A stretch of 64,000 nt of DNA from Janthinobacterium sp. BJB426 (GCF_002735705.1 NZ_PDZL01000005.1:1-64000); one strand, 5' to 3'. Positions 47,027 to 57,588 are shown, counted from the first letter of the stretch. Numbers and translations: made by a program. Notes: generated from the letters alone by a model not told the origin.

Positions 47027-48994
47027 TTAACGTCCGAGGCCGATGACCACGTCGAACAGGGTGCTGGCGATCTGCATGACCTTGCCGCAAGCCTGGTAGG
47101 CTTGCTGGTAGCGCAACAGATTGGCCGCCTCTTCATCGAGGTTGACGCCGGAGACGGCTTGCTGCTGCGTGCTGGTTTGTTGCAACAGTGCAAGACTGGC
47201 CAGGCCGCTGACTTGTACTTCGCGCGTCTTGTTGCCGACATAGCTGACAGTTTCCGCGTACGAACCCTGGAACGTGGCCTTGCCTCCATCGAGAATGTTT
47301 TTCGTCTGCAAGCCCGCCAGCAAGGCGGCATTGCGGTTGTCGCCCACGCCGCCCGAGTTCGGCGCGATGGTGAATTTGTCGCCCTGCGCGGGCGCGCCCG
47401 TCATGTTGAAGTTGATGCCGCCAAAACTGAAGCTGTCGCCTTCCGTGTACGGAATATTCGCCGTACCGGCCGGATACGTGGTGGTCGCGCCGTTCAAGCC
47501 TTTCACCGTCACGGCCTGGCCCGCCGGGAAACCCGACAGCGAGGTGGTCGCCTTGTCGTACGTCAAGGTGACGGTACTCGTCAAGGCATTACCCGGCGTC
47601 AAATACGCCTTGTCCACGCTACCTAGGCCGAGCTTGCCGCTGCCCGTGTTGCTGACGGGCGCGCCCGTGGCGATCGGCGCGCCGGCGGCCAGTTTGTTGC
47701 GGTCGGTAATCGCCACGGCCAGGTCGGAAGCCCCGTGCGCGGTTGGTCTGACCATGAAGTTATCGCCTTCGGCAGCCGCACCCGTGATCGAGAAATCCAC
47801 GCCGTCGATGGTCTGCGGCACGGTTTGCGGATACGGGTTGATGGTCGTTTTCGCGCCGTCGCTCTGGCGCGTCACCACGTAATTGGCGCCGTCATACTTG
47901 ACGGCATAGTCGCTGGCCGTCAGCTTGGTCGGATCGCTGACCTTGGCCGACAGCGTGGTCGTGCTGGTCGCATTGTTGCGGTAATCCGCGCCGATGACGG
48001 GATCGGGCAACTTGAAGAAGTCGGCCCCCATGTCGCCATTCAAGTCCTGGCCCAGCTTGTGCTGCTCATTGAAGGTGGAAGCCAGTGCGATGGCGACCTT
48101 GCCCAGCGAATTCTGGATACGGTCCAGGCTGCCGCTGCGGAATTCCAGCAAGCCGCCCAGCGAGCCGCCGCTGAGGGAGCTTTCCGACAGCTTGGTGATG
48201 CTCGAACCCGTCACATAGCCGACATCCAGGCGGTTCGGGTCCGTCGGCGACGGCGTGGTGGCCAGTTCAAAGTTCTTGTCGCCCACCACCAGCGGCTGGC
48301 CCGAACCGATCGAGACGGTAATCGAATTGCCGGCGCCCGGCTGAACCGTTGCCTTGACGTATTTGTTCAGTTCCGTGATCAACTGATCGCGCTGGTCCAG
48401 CAAATCGTTGGGCTGATTGCTTTCATTCACGGTCAGGTTGGTAATCGAGGTATTCAGTTCCGCGATCTGCTTGGCGTAGGAATTGATCACCTTGACGTTC
48501 GAGGTGATCTGCGAATTGACGCCGTCGCCGATTTCCGTCAGGCGGGCGCTGAGGCCCTGGAAGCGCGCGGTCAGCGAGTTTGCGCTCGACAGCAATGCCT
48601 GGCGCGACGACACGGACGAGGGATTCGAACTGAAATCCTGCACGCCCTTGAAGAAATCGGCCATCGCCGGCGACAGCCCGGCCGTGGGGTCGGCCAGCAT
48701 ATTGTCGATCTGGCTGATCTGCGTGTAGTACGCGTCGAGCGAGCTGGTGGCCGACTGCGCACCATTCACCTGGGCCGCCATGAAACCGTCGTACTGGCGC
48801 TTGACTTGCGACACCTCGGTACCATTGCCAACAAAGCCATAACCGGCATTGTTGAACTGCGCCGTCTGCTGCAGCACCACCTGGCGGTTGTAACCGTCCA
48901 CGTTGGCATTGGTGATGTTATGCCCGGTCGTCGACAGGCCCACCTGCGCTGCAAGCAAACCGCTCTTACCGATGCTGAGTAGATTCGAAGTCAT
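47027..48994 (-). CDS. flgK: flagellar hook-associated protein FlgK (HAP1)
   Basis: A 655-residue junction protein. Rod/hook-type N-terminus (LLSIGKSGLLAAQVGLSTTG, HNITNANVDGYNRQVV) and C-terminal helix (EEAANLLRYQQAYQACGKVM). It is about 110 residues longer than E. coli FlgK (547). Two similar segments at 396-421 and 522-546 (FSITGAAAEGDNFMVRPT and FNMTGAPAQGDKFTIAPN) indicate an internal duplication in the outer domain. Confidence 0.96.
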   Translation of the reverse strand: MTSNLLSIGKSGLLAAQVGLSTTGHNITNANVDGYNRQVVLQQTAQFNNAGYGFVGNGTEVSQVKRQYDGFMAAQVNGAQSATSSLDAYYTQISQIDNMLADPTAGLSPAMADFFKGVQDFSSNPSSVSSRQALLSSANSLTARFQGLSARLTEIGDGVNSQITSNVKVINSYAKQIAELNTSITNLTVNESNQPNDLLDQRDQLITELNKYVKATVQPGAGNSITVSIGSGQPLVVGDKNFELATTPSPTDPNRLDVGYVTGSSITKLSESSLSGGSLGGLLEFRSGSLDRIQNSLGKVAIALASTFNEQHKLGQDLNGDMGADFFKLPDPVIGADYRNNATSTTTLSAKVSDPTKLTASDYAVKYDGANYVVTRQSDGAKTTINPYPQTVPQTIDGVDFSITGAAAEGDNFMVRPTAHGASDLAVAITDRNKLAAGAPIATGAPVSNTGSGKLGLGSVDKAYLTPGNALTSTVTLTYDKATTSLSGFPAGQAVTVKGLNGATTTYPAGTANIPYTEGDSFSFGGINFNMTGAPAQGDKFTIAPNSGGVGDNRNAALLAGLQTKNILDGGKATFQGSYAETVSYVGNKTREVQVSGLASLALLQQTSTQQQAVSGVNLDEEAANLLRYQQAYQACGKVMQIASTLFDVVIGLGR

Positions 48995-49082
48995 GGTGTC
49001 TTATTGGTTACCGTCAAATGTATTTACGGCAGCCGCGGCGAAAACTTGAAGCGCGCGGCCTGCACAGGGGTATGGCGGTGGC

Positions 49083-50009
49083 TTAACCGACCAGCGAATT
49101 TTTAATGATTTTTGTCAATTTAGCAGCGTAATTCGGGTCCGTCGCGTAGCCGGCTTTCTGCAAGCCGTGGGCGAACGTGCTGGCGTCGCCCGCGCTGGCC
49201 AGGACTTTCTCGTAGCGCTTGTTGTTCGTAATCAACTGCGCATAGTCCTTGAAGCTGTCCGCGTAGCTGTCGTAGGCGCGGAATTTTTCCACCTTGCGCT
49301 GCGCCTTGCCATTCACGTATTCCGTGGTGACGGCTTCCGTGACCTTGCCCTTCCAGTCGCTGGATGCCTTGATGCCGAACAGGTTGTGGCTGCTGCTGCC
49401 GTCCCGGGCGATGATTTCGCGCTTGCCCCAGCCCGTTTCCAGTGCCGCCTGGCCCAGCATGAACTTGGCCGGGATGCCGGTGGCACGGCTGGCTTCTTCC
49501 GCATGCACGCCCAGTTTTTCCTGGAAGGCGCGCACGTGCGGCGCCTGCGTGGCGTTGGCCTTGTCGCTCAGGGTCTTGCCGGTGGCGGCGGCGCTGCCGG
49601 CGCCATCCGTCAGGGCGCCCTGCTGCTGGCGGAAGGCGGCCAGCGCCTGCGCCATGCTCGATGACCGGGGCGACGGCGCTTCGGCGCCATCGGCGGCCAG
49701 CGCCTGGTTCGACGACGACAGCTGGCGGATCAGCACGTCCGCCAGGCCCGTGCCACGCTTGGCCAGGTTCTGGCTCGTCTGCTGGTCCAGCATCGAGGTG
49801 TACATCTTGCTTTGCTGGCTATCCATGATGCCGTCTTGCGGCGTCGCTTCGCGCATGCTTTTCATCATCATGTTGATGAACATGGCTTCGAATTGCGTGG
49901 CCGCCTCTTTCAGGGCGGCGGGGTCCTTCGCCTTGGCGGACTGGCGCAAGCCATCCATGCCTTTCACGTCATAGGCGGCGGTATTGCTGAGGTCGGTTTG
50001 ACTGATCAT
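49083..50009 (-). CDS. flgJ: flagellar rod assembly protein/muramidase FlgJ
   Basis: A 308-residue bifunctional protein. N-terminal rod-cap domain (DPAALKEAATQFEAMFINMM, then MKSMREATPQDG), linker, and C-terminal glucosaminidase domain (GIPAKFMLGQAALETGWG with the catalytic Glu, then HNLFGIKASSDWKG and the Tyr-rich FRAYDSYADSFKDY). It opens peptidoglycan for the rod. MISQTDLS at ATG 50009 is preferred to the upstream ATG 50033. Confidence 0.95.
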   Translation of the reverse strand: MISQTDLSNTAAYDVKGMDGLRQSAKAKDPAALKEAATQFEAMFINMMMKSMREATPQDGIMDSQQSKMYTSMLDQQTSQNLAKRGTGLADVLIRQLSSSNQALAADGAEAPSPRSSSMAQALAAFRQQQGALTDGAGSAAATGKTLSDKANATQAPHVRAFQEKLGVHAEEASRATGIPAKFMLGQAALETGWGKREIIARDGSSSHNLFGIKASSDWKGKVTEAVTTEYVNGKAQRKVEKFRAYDSYADSFKDYAQLITNNKRYEKVLASAGDASTFAHGLQKAGYATDPNYAAKLTKIIKNSLVG

Positions 50010-50019
50010 GGCGTGTCCA

Positions 50020-51135
50020 TCAAATGATTTCAAGTTCGGCGCGCAGCGAACCGGCCGCCTTCATCGCCTGCAGGATGGCCAGCAAGTCTTGTGGCGAGGC
50101 GCCGATGGCGTTGAGGGCTTTCACCACGTCGGACAGCGAGGCGCCACCCTTGACCAGCATGACCTTGCCCGGTTCCTTCTTGATATCGATCTGCGCCGTC
50201 TGCGTGACCACCGTGCGTCCGCCCGACAAGGGCGCCGGCTGGCTCACTTGCGGCTCGACATTGATGGTGACGGACAGGTTGCCGTGCGAAATGGCGCACG
50301 TTTCCAGGGTGACGGACTGGTTCATCACGACGGAACCGGTGCGCGCGTTCATGATGACCTTGGCCGCCAGGCGGGCCGGGTTGACTTCGATGCTTTCCAG
50401 CTGGCCCAGGAAGGACACGCGCTGGTCGCTGCCGCTGGGCGACTGCACCTGAATCACGCGGCCATCGAGCGCGGCGGCCGTGCCGGCGCCGTAGCGGCTG
50501 TTGATGGCGTCGACCACGCGGCTGGCGGTGGCAAAATCGGTGGCGTTCAATTCCAGGCGGATGGTGTTGTTGGCGCCCAGCACTGACGGCACGCTGCGCT
50601 CGACGGTAGCACCACCAGAAATACGTCCCACGCTCAGGTGATTGATGACAACGGAGCTGCCGGCCGCCTGCGCGCCCACGCCGCCCACCAGCACGTTGCC
50701 TTGCGCCATGCCATACACCTGGCCATCGGCGCCCTTCAAGGGCGTCATCAATAAAGTGCCGCCGCGCAAGCTTTTCGCATTACCCATCGACGACACCGTC
50801 ACATCGAGCAACTGGCCCGGCTGGGCAAACGCGGGCAAGGCCGTCGTCACCATCACGGCGGCCACGTTTTTCAGCTGCAAACTGGTGCCTTGCGGCAAGT
50901 TGATGCCCTGCTGCTGCAGCATCGCCGCCACGCTCTGGATGGTGAATGGGGTTTGCGTGGTCTGGTCGCCGCTGCCGTCGAGGCCGACGACGAGGCCATA
51001 GCCCATCAGCTGATTCTGGCGCACGCCGGCGATGCTGGCCAGGTCCTTGATGCGCTCGGCCTGCGCCATGGGCGCCAGCAGAGAGATGGCCAGGCCGAAA
51101 ATGGCGGCAAAGCGGGAAAAGGTAAAAGTTGCCAT
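50020..51135 (-). CDS. flgI: flagellar P-ring protein FlgI
   Basis: A 371-residue periplasmic P-ring subunit. Signal peptide of about 26 residues ending AQA, then [20 protein letters not shown] ([11 protein letters not shown] follows), the family start. Conserved GDMA-like blocks are replaced as usual by [20 protein letters not shown]. The C-terminal [20 protein letters not shown] is diagnostic. 10 bases before flgJ. Confidence 0.97.
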   Translation of the reverse strand: MATFTFSRFAAIFGLAISLLAPMAQAERIKDLASIAGVRQNQLMGYGLVVGLDGSGDQTTQTPFTIQSVAAMLQQQGINLPQGTSLQLKNVAAVMVTTALPAFAQPGQLLDVTVSSMGNAKSLRGGTLLMTPLKGADGQVYGMAQGNVLVGGVGAQAAGSSVVINHLSVGRISGGATVERSVPSVLGANNTIRLELNATDFATASRVVDAINSRYGAGTAAALDGRVIQVQSPSGSDQRVSFLGQLESIEVNPARLAAKVIMNARTGSVVMNQSVTLETCAISHGNLSVTINVEPQVSQPAPLSGGRTVVTQTAQIDIKKEPGKVMLVKGGASLSDVVKALNAIGASPQDLLAILQAMKAAGSLRAELEII

Positions 51136-51137
51136 GA

Positions 51138-51788
51138 TCAGAAAGGTAGCAGGCTGAGGAAGAAGCGCGAGGCCATCGAAGCCATCTCGGCGCGGTCGAT
51201 CTGGCTGTTGGTGCGGTATTCGACGCGCGCTTCGGCCACCTGGGTCGAGGGCACGACATTGCCCGTGCCGATGGTGTCCGGATTGACCATGCCCGAGAAG
51301 CGGATGAATTCCGTGCCCTTGTTCATGGCGATCTGTTTTTCGCCGGCAACGATCAGGTTGCCGTTTGGCAATACCTCGATCACCGTCACGCCGATCGTGC
51401 CGCTAAAAGTGTTGCTGGCGGACTGGTTGTCGCCATCGGCAAATTTCGTCGCGCCATTTGCCGCCACGGTGCCGCCGAAACGGCCTTGGGCGAAGCCGGG
51501 CGTGCTGAAGCCCACGCTGCCCGACTTGTTGCCGGAACTGGCGCCCGCCTTGACGGCATTCGTGCGCTCGGTGATGGCGATCGTCATGGTGTCGCCCACG
51601 TGGCGCGCGCGGCGGTCTTCGAAGGCGGGACGGTAGGTCGACGGCTGGTAGATGGAGCCGTTGTTGACGACCACGGGTTCCGGCATCGGCGCGCGCGTGG
51701 TGGTCGGGTATTGCACGATGGACGTAGGCGTGATGGCGCAGCCGGACAGCAGGACTGCAGAGAACAAAGCGATGATGGGGTATTGCAT
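51138..51788 (-). CDS. flgH: flagellar L-ring lipoprotein FlgH
   Basis: A 216-residue outer-membrane L-ring subunit. Lipobox LLSGC after [12 protein letters not shown]; core [20 protein letters not shown] and [20 protein letters not shown]. Start MQYPIIAL at 51788; the upstream ATG at 51824 would spoil the signal peptide. Two bases from flgI. Confidence 0.96.
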   Translation of the reverse strand: MQYPIIALFSAVLLSGCAITPTSIVQYPTTTRAPMPEPVVVNNGSIYQPSTYRPAFEDRRARHVGDTMTIAITERTNAVKAGASSGNKSGSVGFSTPGFAQGRFGGTVAANGATKFADGDNQSASNTFSGTIGVTVIEVLPNGNLIVAGEKQIAMNKGTEFIRFSGMVNPDTIGTGNVVPSTQVAEARVEYRTNSQIDRAEMASMASRFFLSLLPF

Positions 51789-51838
51789 GGCGAACCTCCG
51801 CTGCCATCCGGCGGCGGATGGCATGACGACTATGAAAA

Positions 51839-52621
51839 TTAAAGTTGCGACAATTTCTGCAGCATTTGATCGGATGTGGTGATGGCCTTGCTGTTGATCT
51901 CGTAGGCGCGCTGCGTCTGGATCATGTTGACCATTTCCTCGGCCACGTTGACGTTCGACGTCTCGATATAGCCCTGCATCAGCACGCCAGCGCCGTTCGT
52001 GCCCGGGGTGTTGGTTTGCGCCACGCCGGAAGCGCCCGTTTCCATGTACAGGTTTTCGCCCTTCGATTCCAGGCCGGCCGGGTTGACGAAGGTGGTCAGC
52101 TGCAACGAGCCGATTTGCGATGGCGCCACCGTGTCGGGCAAGGTAACGGAAACGGTGCCGTCGCGCGCCACGGTCAGGCTCAGCGCATTGGTCGGCACGG
52201 TGATGGCGGGCTGGATGACGAAACCTTCGGAGGTCACCAGCTGGCCGTTGGCATCCGTCTGGAACGAGCCGTCGCGCGTGTAGGCGGTGGCGCCGTCCGG
52301 CATCAGCACCTGGAAGAAACCCGTGCCGTTGACCATCACGTCGCGCGAATTGCCCGATGCCTGGGGATTGCCCTGCGTATGGATGCGTTCGGTAGCCACG
52401 GTGCGCACGCCCGTGCCGATCTGCAAGCCCGATGGCAGCTGCGTTTGCTGCGACGATTGCGCGCCCGGCTGGCGCACGTTTTGATACAGCAAGTCTTCAA
52501 ACACGGCGCGCGACTTCTTGAAGCCGGTGGTGCTGACGTTGGCCAGGTTATTGGCGATCACGTCCATCTGCGTCTGTTGCGCTTCCAGGCCGGTTTTGGC
52601 AATCCAAAGGGAACGAATCAT
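51839..52621 (-). CDS. flgG: flagellar distal rod protein FlgG
   Basis: A 260-residue distal rod protein. N-terminus [20 protein letters not shown], then the rod signature [17 protein letters not shown]-terminus [20 protein letters not shown]. The length equals that of E. coli FlgG, so the rod-specific segment is present. Confidence 0.98.
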   Translation of the reverse strand: MIRSLWIAKTGLEAQQTQMDVIANNLANVSTTGFKKSRAVFEDLLYQNVRQPGAQSSQQTQLPSGLQIGTGVRTVATERIHTQGNPQASGNSRDVMVNGTGFFQVLMPDGATAYTRDGSFQTDANGQLVTSEGFVIQPAITVPTNALSLTVARDGTVSVTLPDTVAPSQIGSLQLTTFVNPAGLESKGENLYMETGASGVAQTNTPGTNGAGVLMQGYIETSNVNVAEEMVNMIQTQRAYEINSKAITTSDQMLQKLSQL

Positions 52622-52693
52622 GATTTTTCTCCAATAACAGCGCTAACCAGCCCTGTAGACTATTTCTATGTGACCATTATGCGGTGGCCCCTA

Positions 52694-53437
52694 TCAATTC
52701 AAAGCGAGGATCTGGGTGGCTTTCGCCGCGTTATTCTCGGCATTCTTCAACAGGCTCATTTGCGTTTCGAACTGGCGCGCCAGGGCGATCATGCTGACCA
52801 TCGAGTCGACGGGGCTGACATTGCTGCCCTCCAGGGCACCGGTGGTCAGCTTGACGGCCTGGTCGGCCTGCGCCACCGTGCCATCCTTCAGGCGGAACAG
52901 GCCGTCATCGCCGCGCACCAGTTGCTGCTCGGGCGGATTGACCAGCTTGATGCGCCCCAGCACCGTCGACGGGCCCGGCGGCACGTCCGTGGAAATCGTG
53001 CCCACCGTGCCGTCGCTGGCAATGGCCACCGTCACGCCGGGCGGAATGGCCATCGGGCCCGTATCGCCCTGCACCATCAGCCCCGACTGCGTTTGCAGCA
53101 TGCCATTTTCATTGAGTTTCAAGGCGCCGTTGCGCGTGTAGGCTTCGGAACCGTCGGCCGACTGCACCGCGATCCAGCCGCCATTTTCCACCGCCACGTC
53201 GAGCGCGCGGCCCGTGTGCTGCATCGGACCTTGCGTGAAATCGGAACCGACCGTCGAATCGACGACGAAGGTGCGCGTCGGCATCATGCCGTCAGCCACC
53301 ACGGGCACGGCGCGGAACGAGTCGAGCTGGGCGCGAAAACCCGTGCTGGTGGCGTTCGCCAGGTTATTCGCCGTGGTCGCCTGCTTGTCGAGGATGTGCT
53401 TGGCGCCCGAGCCGGCGGTGTAGATGAGACGGTCCAT
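52694..53437 (-). CDS. flgF: flagellar proximal rod protein FlgF
   Basis: A 247-residue proximal rod protein. MDRLIYTAGSGAKHILDKQA and NNLANATSTGFRAQLD at the N-terminus; C-terminal VSPVDSMVSMIALARQFETQ. ATG 53437 matches the family start; the frame extends to 53473. Confidence 0.96.
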   Translation of the reverse strand: MDRLIYTAGSGAKHILDKQATTANNLANATSTGFRAQLDSFRAVPVVADGMMPTRTFVVDSTVGSDFTQGPMQHTGRALDVAVENGGWIAVQSADGSEAYTRNGALKLNENGMLQTQSGLMVQGDTGPMAIPPGVTVAIASDGTVGTISTDVPPGPSTVLGRIKLVNPPEQQLVRGDDGLFRLKDGTVAQADQAVKLTTGALEGSNVSPVDSMVSMIALARQFETQMSLLKNAENNAAKATQILALN

Positions 53438-53497
53438 GTGTTTTCTCCGTGCAAAACGAAAGCCGGGAGCCATCCGGCAGAACGGCTCCCCTTACTC

Positions 53498-55045
53498 TTA
53501 ACGCAGGTTGACGAGGGTCTGCAGGACCGAATCCTGCGTCTTGATGGTCTGCGCATTCGCCTGGTAGGCGCGCTGGGCCGTGATCATGTTGACCAGTTCC
53601 GCCGTCAGGTCGACGTTCGACACTTCCACCGCCGAGGCGCGCAAGTTGCCCAGGTTGCCCGTCTTGGGCTCGGCCGTGACGGGCTTGCCCGAAGCCGAGC
53701 TTTCCACCCAGGCATTATTGCCCAGCGGTTCCAGGCCGTTCGGGTTAACAAAGTTGCTCAACACCACTTGGCCCAGGCTGCGCGTCTTGCCATTGTTGTA
53801 CTGGCCCTGGATGATGCCGTCGTCGCCCACGATGAATTGACTCAGCTGGCCGGCCTTGTAGCCGTCCGCTTCCGTTTTCTTTTCCGCCGTGGCGCTGCCC
53901 AGCTGGGAAGACTTGGTGAAGTCGACCTGGACCGACAGGGTCGGATTCGCGCCCGTGGCCGGGAAGATCGGCAGGTTGACGGTGACGGGCAGGGTTTGCG
54001 GCGGCGTCAGGGCCAGCATGGCGGCCCGGTCCAGGGTACCGACGGTGTTGAAGACCAGCGAACCGGTCTTGACGGCTGGCACATTGGTGACGGCGCGGAT
54101 GGCCGCGTCGATCTGGTCGGGCGTGCGGCTTGAGTTGATGCCATTCGGCACGGCACTGCCATAGGTGGCGGCGATGGCGGCCAGTTGCGCCGGTGTGGCG
54201 CCTGCGGCGGCGGCGGCGGCCGAGACGGCGGCACCGGCAGCATTGCCATAGGCGACGGCGGCGGCCGTCACATTGGCCGGCACCAGCGGCACGGCCGTGG
54301 CGGCGGCCTGGTAGGCGGCGCGCGCGGCCAGCGAGGCGGCGTCCGTCTGCAGGGCGGCCGCTGCCTTCATGCTGGTCACTTCCGTGCCGTCCATGGCCGA
54401 GTAGACATCCCAGGTGTTGGTGCCCGTCTTGACGTAGAAATTCGACATGATGTGGGAATTACCCAGCGAATCGAAGACTTCCACGGGAAACGACTTGCCG
54501 TACGAGGTGTCTTCCGTTGTCTTGAACGGCACCGTGGTCGGCATGGCCGTATTCGAATTGAGGTTGACTTCCGTGCTGATCTTGGTCGTTGCCTGGGGCT
54601 TCATGTCCGACTGGTCGATCTGCAGGGGCACCATGGCGCCGGCGACGATCTTGCCGTTGGCGTCGGCCGGATAGCCGGTCAGCTGCGCCAGCTGGGCGTT
54701 GACGATGAAGCCGCTCTTGTCGACCTGGAACTGGCCATTGCGTGAGTACTGGATGGCGCCGTTGACGCTGGTACGGAAGAAGCCGGCGCCATTGATGGCG
54801 ATGTCGAGGGGATTCGACGACGATTCCAGGTTACCCTGGTTAAATTGCTGGGCGATTTGCGACACCGACACGCCGATCCCCGCCTGGTTGCCGCCCACGC
54901 CATACAGCGAGTTGGCATAAATGTCGGCGAACTGGGCCTGCGACTGCTTGAAACCTACGGTCGACGAGTTGGCGATGTTGTTGCCGATGACGTCCAGCGA
55001 TTTGGCGGCGCCATTCAAGCCGCTCAGGCCTTGTTGGAAAGACAT
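53498..55045 (-). CDS. flgE: flagellar hook protein FlgE
   Basis: A 515-residue hook subunit, about 110 longer than E. coli FlgE (402). N-terminus LSGLNGAAKSLDVIGNNIAN and C-terminus VDLTAELVNMITAQRAYQAN are conserved. Residues 227-325 are an Ala-rich insertion (over 40 percent Ala by eye) in the outer domain. It binds the FliK/FlgD-controlled assembly; 53 bases downstream of flgD. Confidence 0.97.
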   Translation of the reverse strand: MSFQQGLSGLNGAAKSLDVIGNNIANSSTVGFKQSQAQFADIYANSLYGVGGNQAGIGVSVSQIAQQFNQGNLESSSNPLDIAINGAGFFRTSVNGAIQYSRNGQFQVDKSGFIVNAQLAQLTGYPADANGKIVAGAMVPLQIDQSDMKPQATTKISTEVNLNSNTAMPTTVPFKTTEDTSYGKSFPVEVFDSLGNSHIMSNFYVKTGTNTWDVYSAMDGTEVTSMKAAAALQTDAASLAARAAYQAAATAVPLVPANVTAAAVAYGNAAGAAVSAAAAAAGATPAQLAAIAATYGSAVPNGINSSRTPDQIDAAIRAVTNVPAVKTGSLVFNTVGTLDRAAMLALTPPQTLPVTVNLPIFPATGANPTLSVQVDFTKSSQLGSATAEKKTEADGYKAGQLSQFIVGDDGIIQGQYNNGKTRSLGQVVLSNFVNPNGLEPLGNNAWVESSASGKPVTAEPKTGNLGNLRASAVEVSNVDLTAELVNMITAQRAYQANAQTIKTQDSVLQTLVNLR

Positions 55046-55098
55046 TGTGTTCTCCTGGTAGAAATTAGGGGTAGAGGGTCACGCTCAGGGTAAGCGGC

Positions 55099-55794
55099 TT
55101 ACAGAATCTGTTTCACGTCGGCCATGGTGATGCTGCCCACGCCCGGCACATTCAATTTCACGCCATTCGCGCCCGTCGACACGCTAGCGACCGATCCGAA
55201 CATCAGCGCCGTTGCATCCTTGAGCTTTGTGCCACCGCGCGACGCTTCCACCGTGAAGGTGTAGGCGCCGTCAGCCAGCACGACCGGCTTGCCATCCTTG
55301 TCGAGATCGGCGGTGGAACCGTTCCAGCCCAGCGGCAAGGTGCCCGCCGCCTGTGCGCCCAGGTCGATGGAATGGACTTCCTTGCCATCCTTGTAGATGA
55401 CGACCTTGACCTTGTCGGCTGGCGTGGCCAGGTCCACGCCCAGCAGTGCGGCGCTCTTGCTCAGGTTGATATCCTTGCCCGCCGTCAACACGCCATGGCC
55501 GATGATGTTGGCCGCCTGCATCGATTCGGCTTGCTGGTAGCTGGCTTTCAAGCTTTCCACGGTGGTATTGAGCTTGTTGACGCCCGTTACCGTCGACAGC
55601 TGAGCCAACTGGCTGGTCAATTGCGCATTGTCCAGCGGATTCATCGGATCCTGATTTTTCAGCTGGGTGACCAGCAGGGTGAGGAATTTGTTCGTTTCCG
55701 CTTCGACACTGCCTGGCTCGGCCGTCGTCTTCTTCGGATTCATCGTCGCCATCAGGTCGGTGATTTTAGAGGTACTGGTATCGATGGTTGCCAT
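55099..55794 (-). CDS. flgD: flagellar hook assembly scaffold protein FlgD
   Basis: A 231-residue hook cap. N-terminal export region with NKFLTLLVTQLKNQDPMNPL, DNAQLTSQLAQLSTVTGVNK, then the Ig-like/tudor-type domain (LPLGWNGSTADLDKDGKPV) and C-terminal VPGVGSITMADVKQIL. In order between flgC and flgE. Confidence 0.96.
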   Translation of the reverse strand: MATIDTSTSKITDLMATMNPKKTTAEPGSVEAETNKFLTLLVTQLKNQDPMNPLDNAQLTSQLAQLSTVTGVNKLNTTVESLKASYQQAESMQAANIIGHGVLTAGKDINLSKSAALLGVDLATPADKVKVVIYKDGKEVHSIDLGAQAAGTLPLGWNGSTADLDKDGKPVVLADGAYTFTVEASRGGTKLKDATALMFGSVASVSTGANGVKLNVPGVGSITMADVKQIL

Positions 55795-55809
55795 AATGAT
55801 CAGTCAGCC

Positions 55810-56211
55810 TTATTGGCCGAGGGTGAGGGTTTTCAGGAGCAGCGACTTGGCCGCGTTCATGGTTTCCACGTTGGTCTGGTACGAGCGCGAAGCCGACAGC
55901 ATGTTGACCATCTCGTCGACCGTATTCACGTTGGGCATGGTGACGTAGCCCTTCTCGTCGGCCAGCGGGTTCTTCGGGTCGTAGACCAGCTTCATCGGCG
56001 ACGGGTCTTCGATCACCTTCTGCACCTTGACGGCCGTGGCGCCATTGGCCATGGGCACGGCTTCAAACACCACCTGCTTGGCGCGGTAGGCTTCGCCCGT
56101 GGCGCTGGTGGCGCTGTCGGCATTGGCCAGATTGCTGGCCACCGTGTTCAGGCGCTGCGCCTGGGCGCTCATGGCCGAACCGGAAACATTGAAGATATTA
56201 AATAGCGACAT
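55810..56211 (-). CDS. flgC: flagellar proximal rod protein FlgC
   Basis: A 133-residue rod protein. [20 protein letters not shown], then [11 protein letters not shown] at the N-terminus; [20 protein letters not shown] near the C-terminus. Follows flgB by two bases. Confidence 0.97.
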   Translation of the reverse strand: MSLFNIFNVSGSAMSAQAQRLNTVASNLANADSATSATGEAYRAKQVVFEAVPMANGATAVKVQKVIEDPSPMKLVYDPKNPLADEKGYVTMPNVNTVDEMVNMLSASRSYQTNVETMNAAKSLLLKTLTLGQ

Positions 56212-56213
56212 GA

Positions 56214-56666
56214 TTATTGTCCTCCCTGGATGGCCGTCAGCATGCCCTTGATCTGCGAGTTGAGGAACGTCACGGCCGCCTCGTAGCGGATGGCGTTGTC
56301 GGCAAAGGCATTGCGCTCGAGATCCATGTCGACCGTATTGCCATCGACGGCGCCCTGGGCCGGCGCGCGGTACAGCAACGGCGTGCCGTCGGCCAGGGTC
56401 TCGACCTTGCCGCCACCGGCTGCGCCCGCTGCGGCGGCCACGCCCTTGCCCGGCATATGCTGCGGCGCCGTGCCCTTCAGCGCAGGCGGCACGCCGTCCT
56501 TGCGCGCCATCGCGCCCTTCAGCGCGGCGGCGAAATCGACATCGCGCGCCTTGTAGTTGGGCGTGTCGGCATTGGCGATGTTCGAGGCGAGCAATTCCTG
56601 GCGCGTCGAGCGCAGGCTCAGCGCCGTCTCGTTGAAGCGCATGTAATCGTCGAGTTTCCCTATCAT
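56214..56666 (-). CDS. flgB: flagellar proximal rod protein FlgB
   Basis: A 150-residue rod protein, first gene of flgBCDEFGHIJKL. [20 protein letters not shown] and [20 protein letters not shown] are diagnostic. ATG 56666 has GGAG six bases upstream. A Gly/Ala-rich loop (about 70-90) is longer than usual. The 191-base spacer to flgA contains no recognisable FliA site for this direction. Confidence 0.97.
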   Translation of the reverse strand: MIGKLDDYMRFNETALSLRSTRQELLASNIANADTPNYKARDVDFAAALKGAMARKDGVPPALKGTAPQHMPGKGVAAAAGAAGGGKVETLADGTPLLYRAPAQGAVDGNTVDMDLERNAFADNAIRYEAAVTFLNSQIKGMLTAIQGGQ

Positions 56667-56857
56667 GTCAGGCTCCGGAAAGATCTGCCACTGGCGCCCG
56701 AGATGGCGGAAGGATGGCGGTATAGTGATGACAGGAAACATAGTACGGCGCCCACCAGCAAGACCATCGCCGGATCAGACCGTACTTTTACCCCTTAATC
56801 GGCGCTTCGAACGGGGCGGCGCGCACTATCATGGCAGTATTCCAGAGGCCTATCACC

Positions 56858-57553
56858 ATGAAAACACCGCTCGCTTTCTTCTTTGCTTTTGCCGCCCTGC
56901 CACTGCTGGCGCAGGCGCAAAACGCCGGCCGGCAAACGCCGGAAGCGCTGCGCAACAGCGTGGACCAGTTCCTGCAGGTGCAAAGCAACGGTTTGCCGGG
57001 CAAGGTGACCATCACCGTCGGCGCCGTCGATCCGCGCCTGAACCTGGCCGCCTGCCCCGCGCCGCAAGCGTTCATGGCGCCGGGCGCGCGCGCCTGGGGC
57101 AAGACCACCGTCGGCGTGCGCTGCACGGCGCCCTCCATCTGGACCATTTATTTGCAAGCGAACGTGGCCGTCGTGGGCGACTACGTGGCCAGCGCCGTGC
57201 CGCTGGCGCAAGGCCAGGCCATCGACGCCAGCCAGCTGGTGACGATGCAGGGCGACCTGGCCGCATTGCCGGCAGGCATCGCTACCGACATGGCGCAGGT
57301 GGTGGGCGCCAGCACGAATATTTCCTTGCCGCCAGGCACGCCGATGCGCCTCGACACCCTGCGCCGCAAGCCGGTGGTGATGCAGGGCCAGCTGGTGCGC
57401 GTCGTTTCCAGTGGCAATGGTTTCCAGGTGGCATCAGAAGGACGCGCCATCGGCAGTGCCGGCGATGGCCAGACGGTGCAGGTACGCACGCAGAGCGGCC
57501 AGCAGATCAGCGGCGTGGCGCGGGCTGGCGGCATGGTGGAGGTGGCGTTCTAA
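56858..57553 (+). CDS. flgA: flagellar P-ring assembly chaperone FlgA
   Basis: A 231-residue periplasmic chaperone for FlgI. Signal peptide MKTPLAFFFAFAALPLLAQA; SAF domain VPLAQGQAIDASQLVTMQGD; C-terminal GQTVQVRTQSGQQISGVARA. ATG 56858 is preferred (AGAGG upstream) over ATG 56831. Divergent from flgB. Confidence 0.95.
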   Translation: MKTPLAFFFAFAALPLLAQAQNAGRQTPEALRNSVDQFLQVQSNGLPGKVTITVGAVDPRLNLAACPAPQAFMAPGARAWGKTTVGVRCTAPSIWTIYLQANVAVVGDYVASAVPLAQGQAIDASQLVTMQGDLAALPAGIATDMAQVVGASTNISLPPGTPMRLDTLRRKPVVMQGQLVRVVSSGNGFQVASEGRAIGSAGDGQTVQVRTQSGQQISGVARAGGMVEVAF

Positions 57554-57588
57554 ACACGGATGGACAGCGATATTGTGGTCTGGCGCAC

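Noticed and set aside
51845-54133. 762-codon plus-strand frame across flgG, flgF and flgE
   Set aside because: Arg/His/Gln-rich antisense translation of conserved rod and hook genes.
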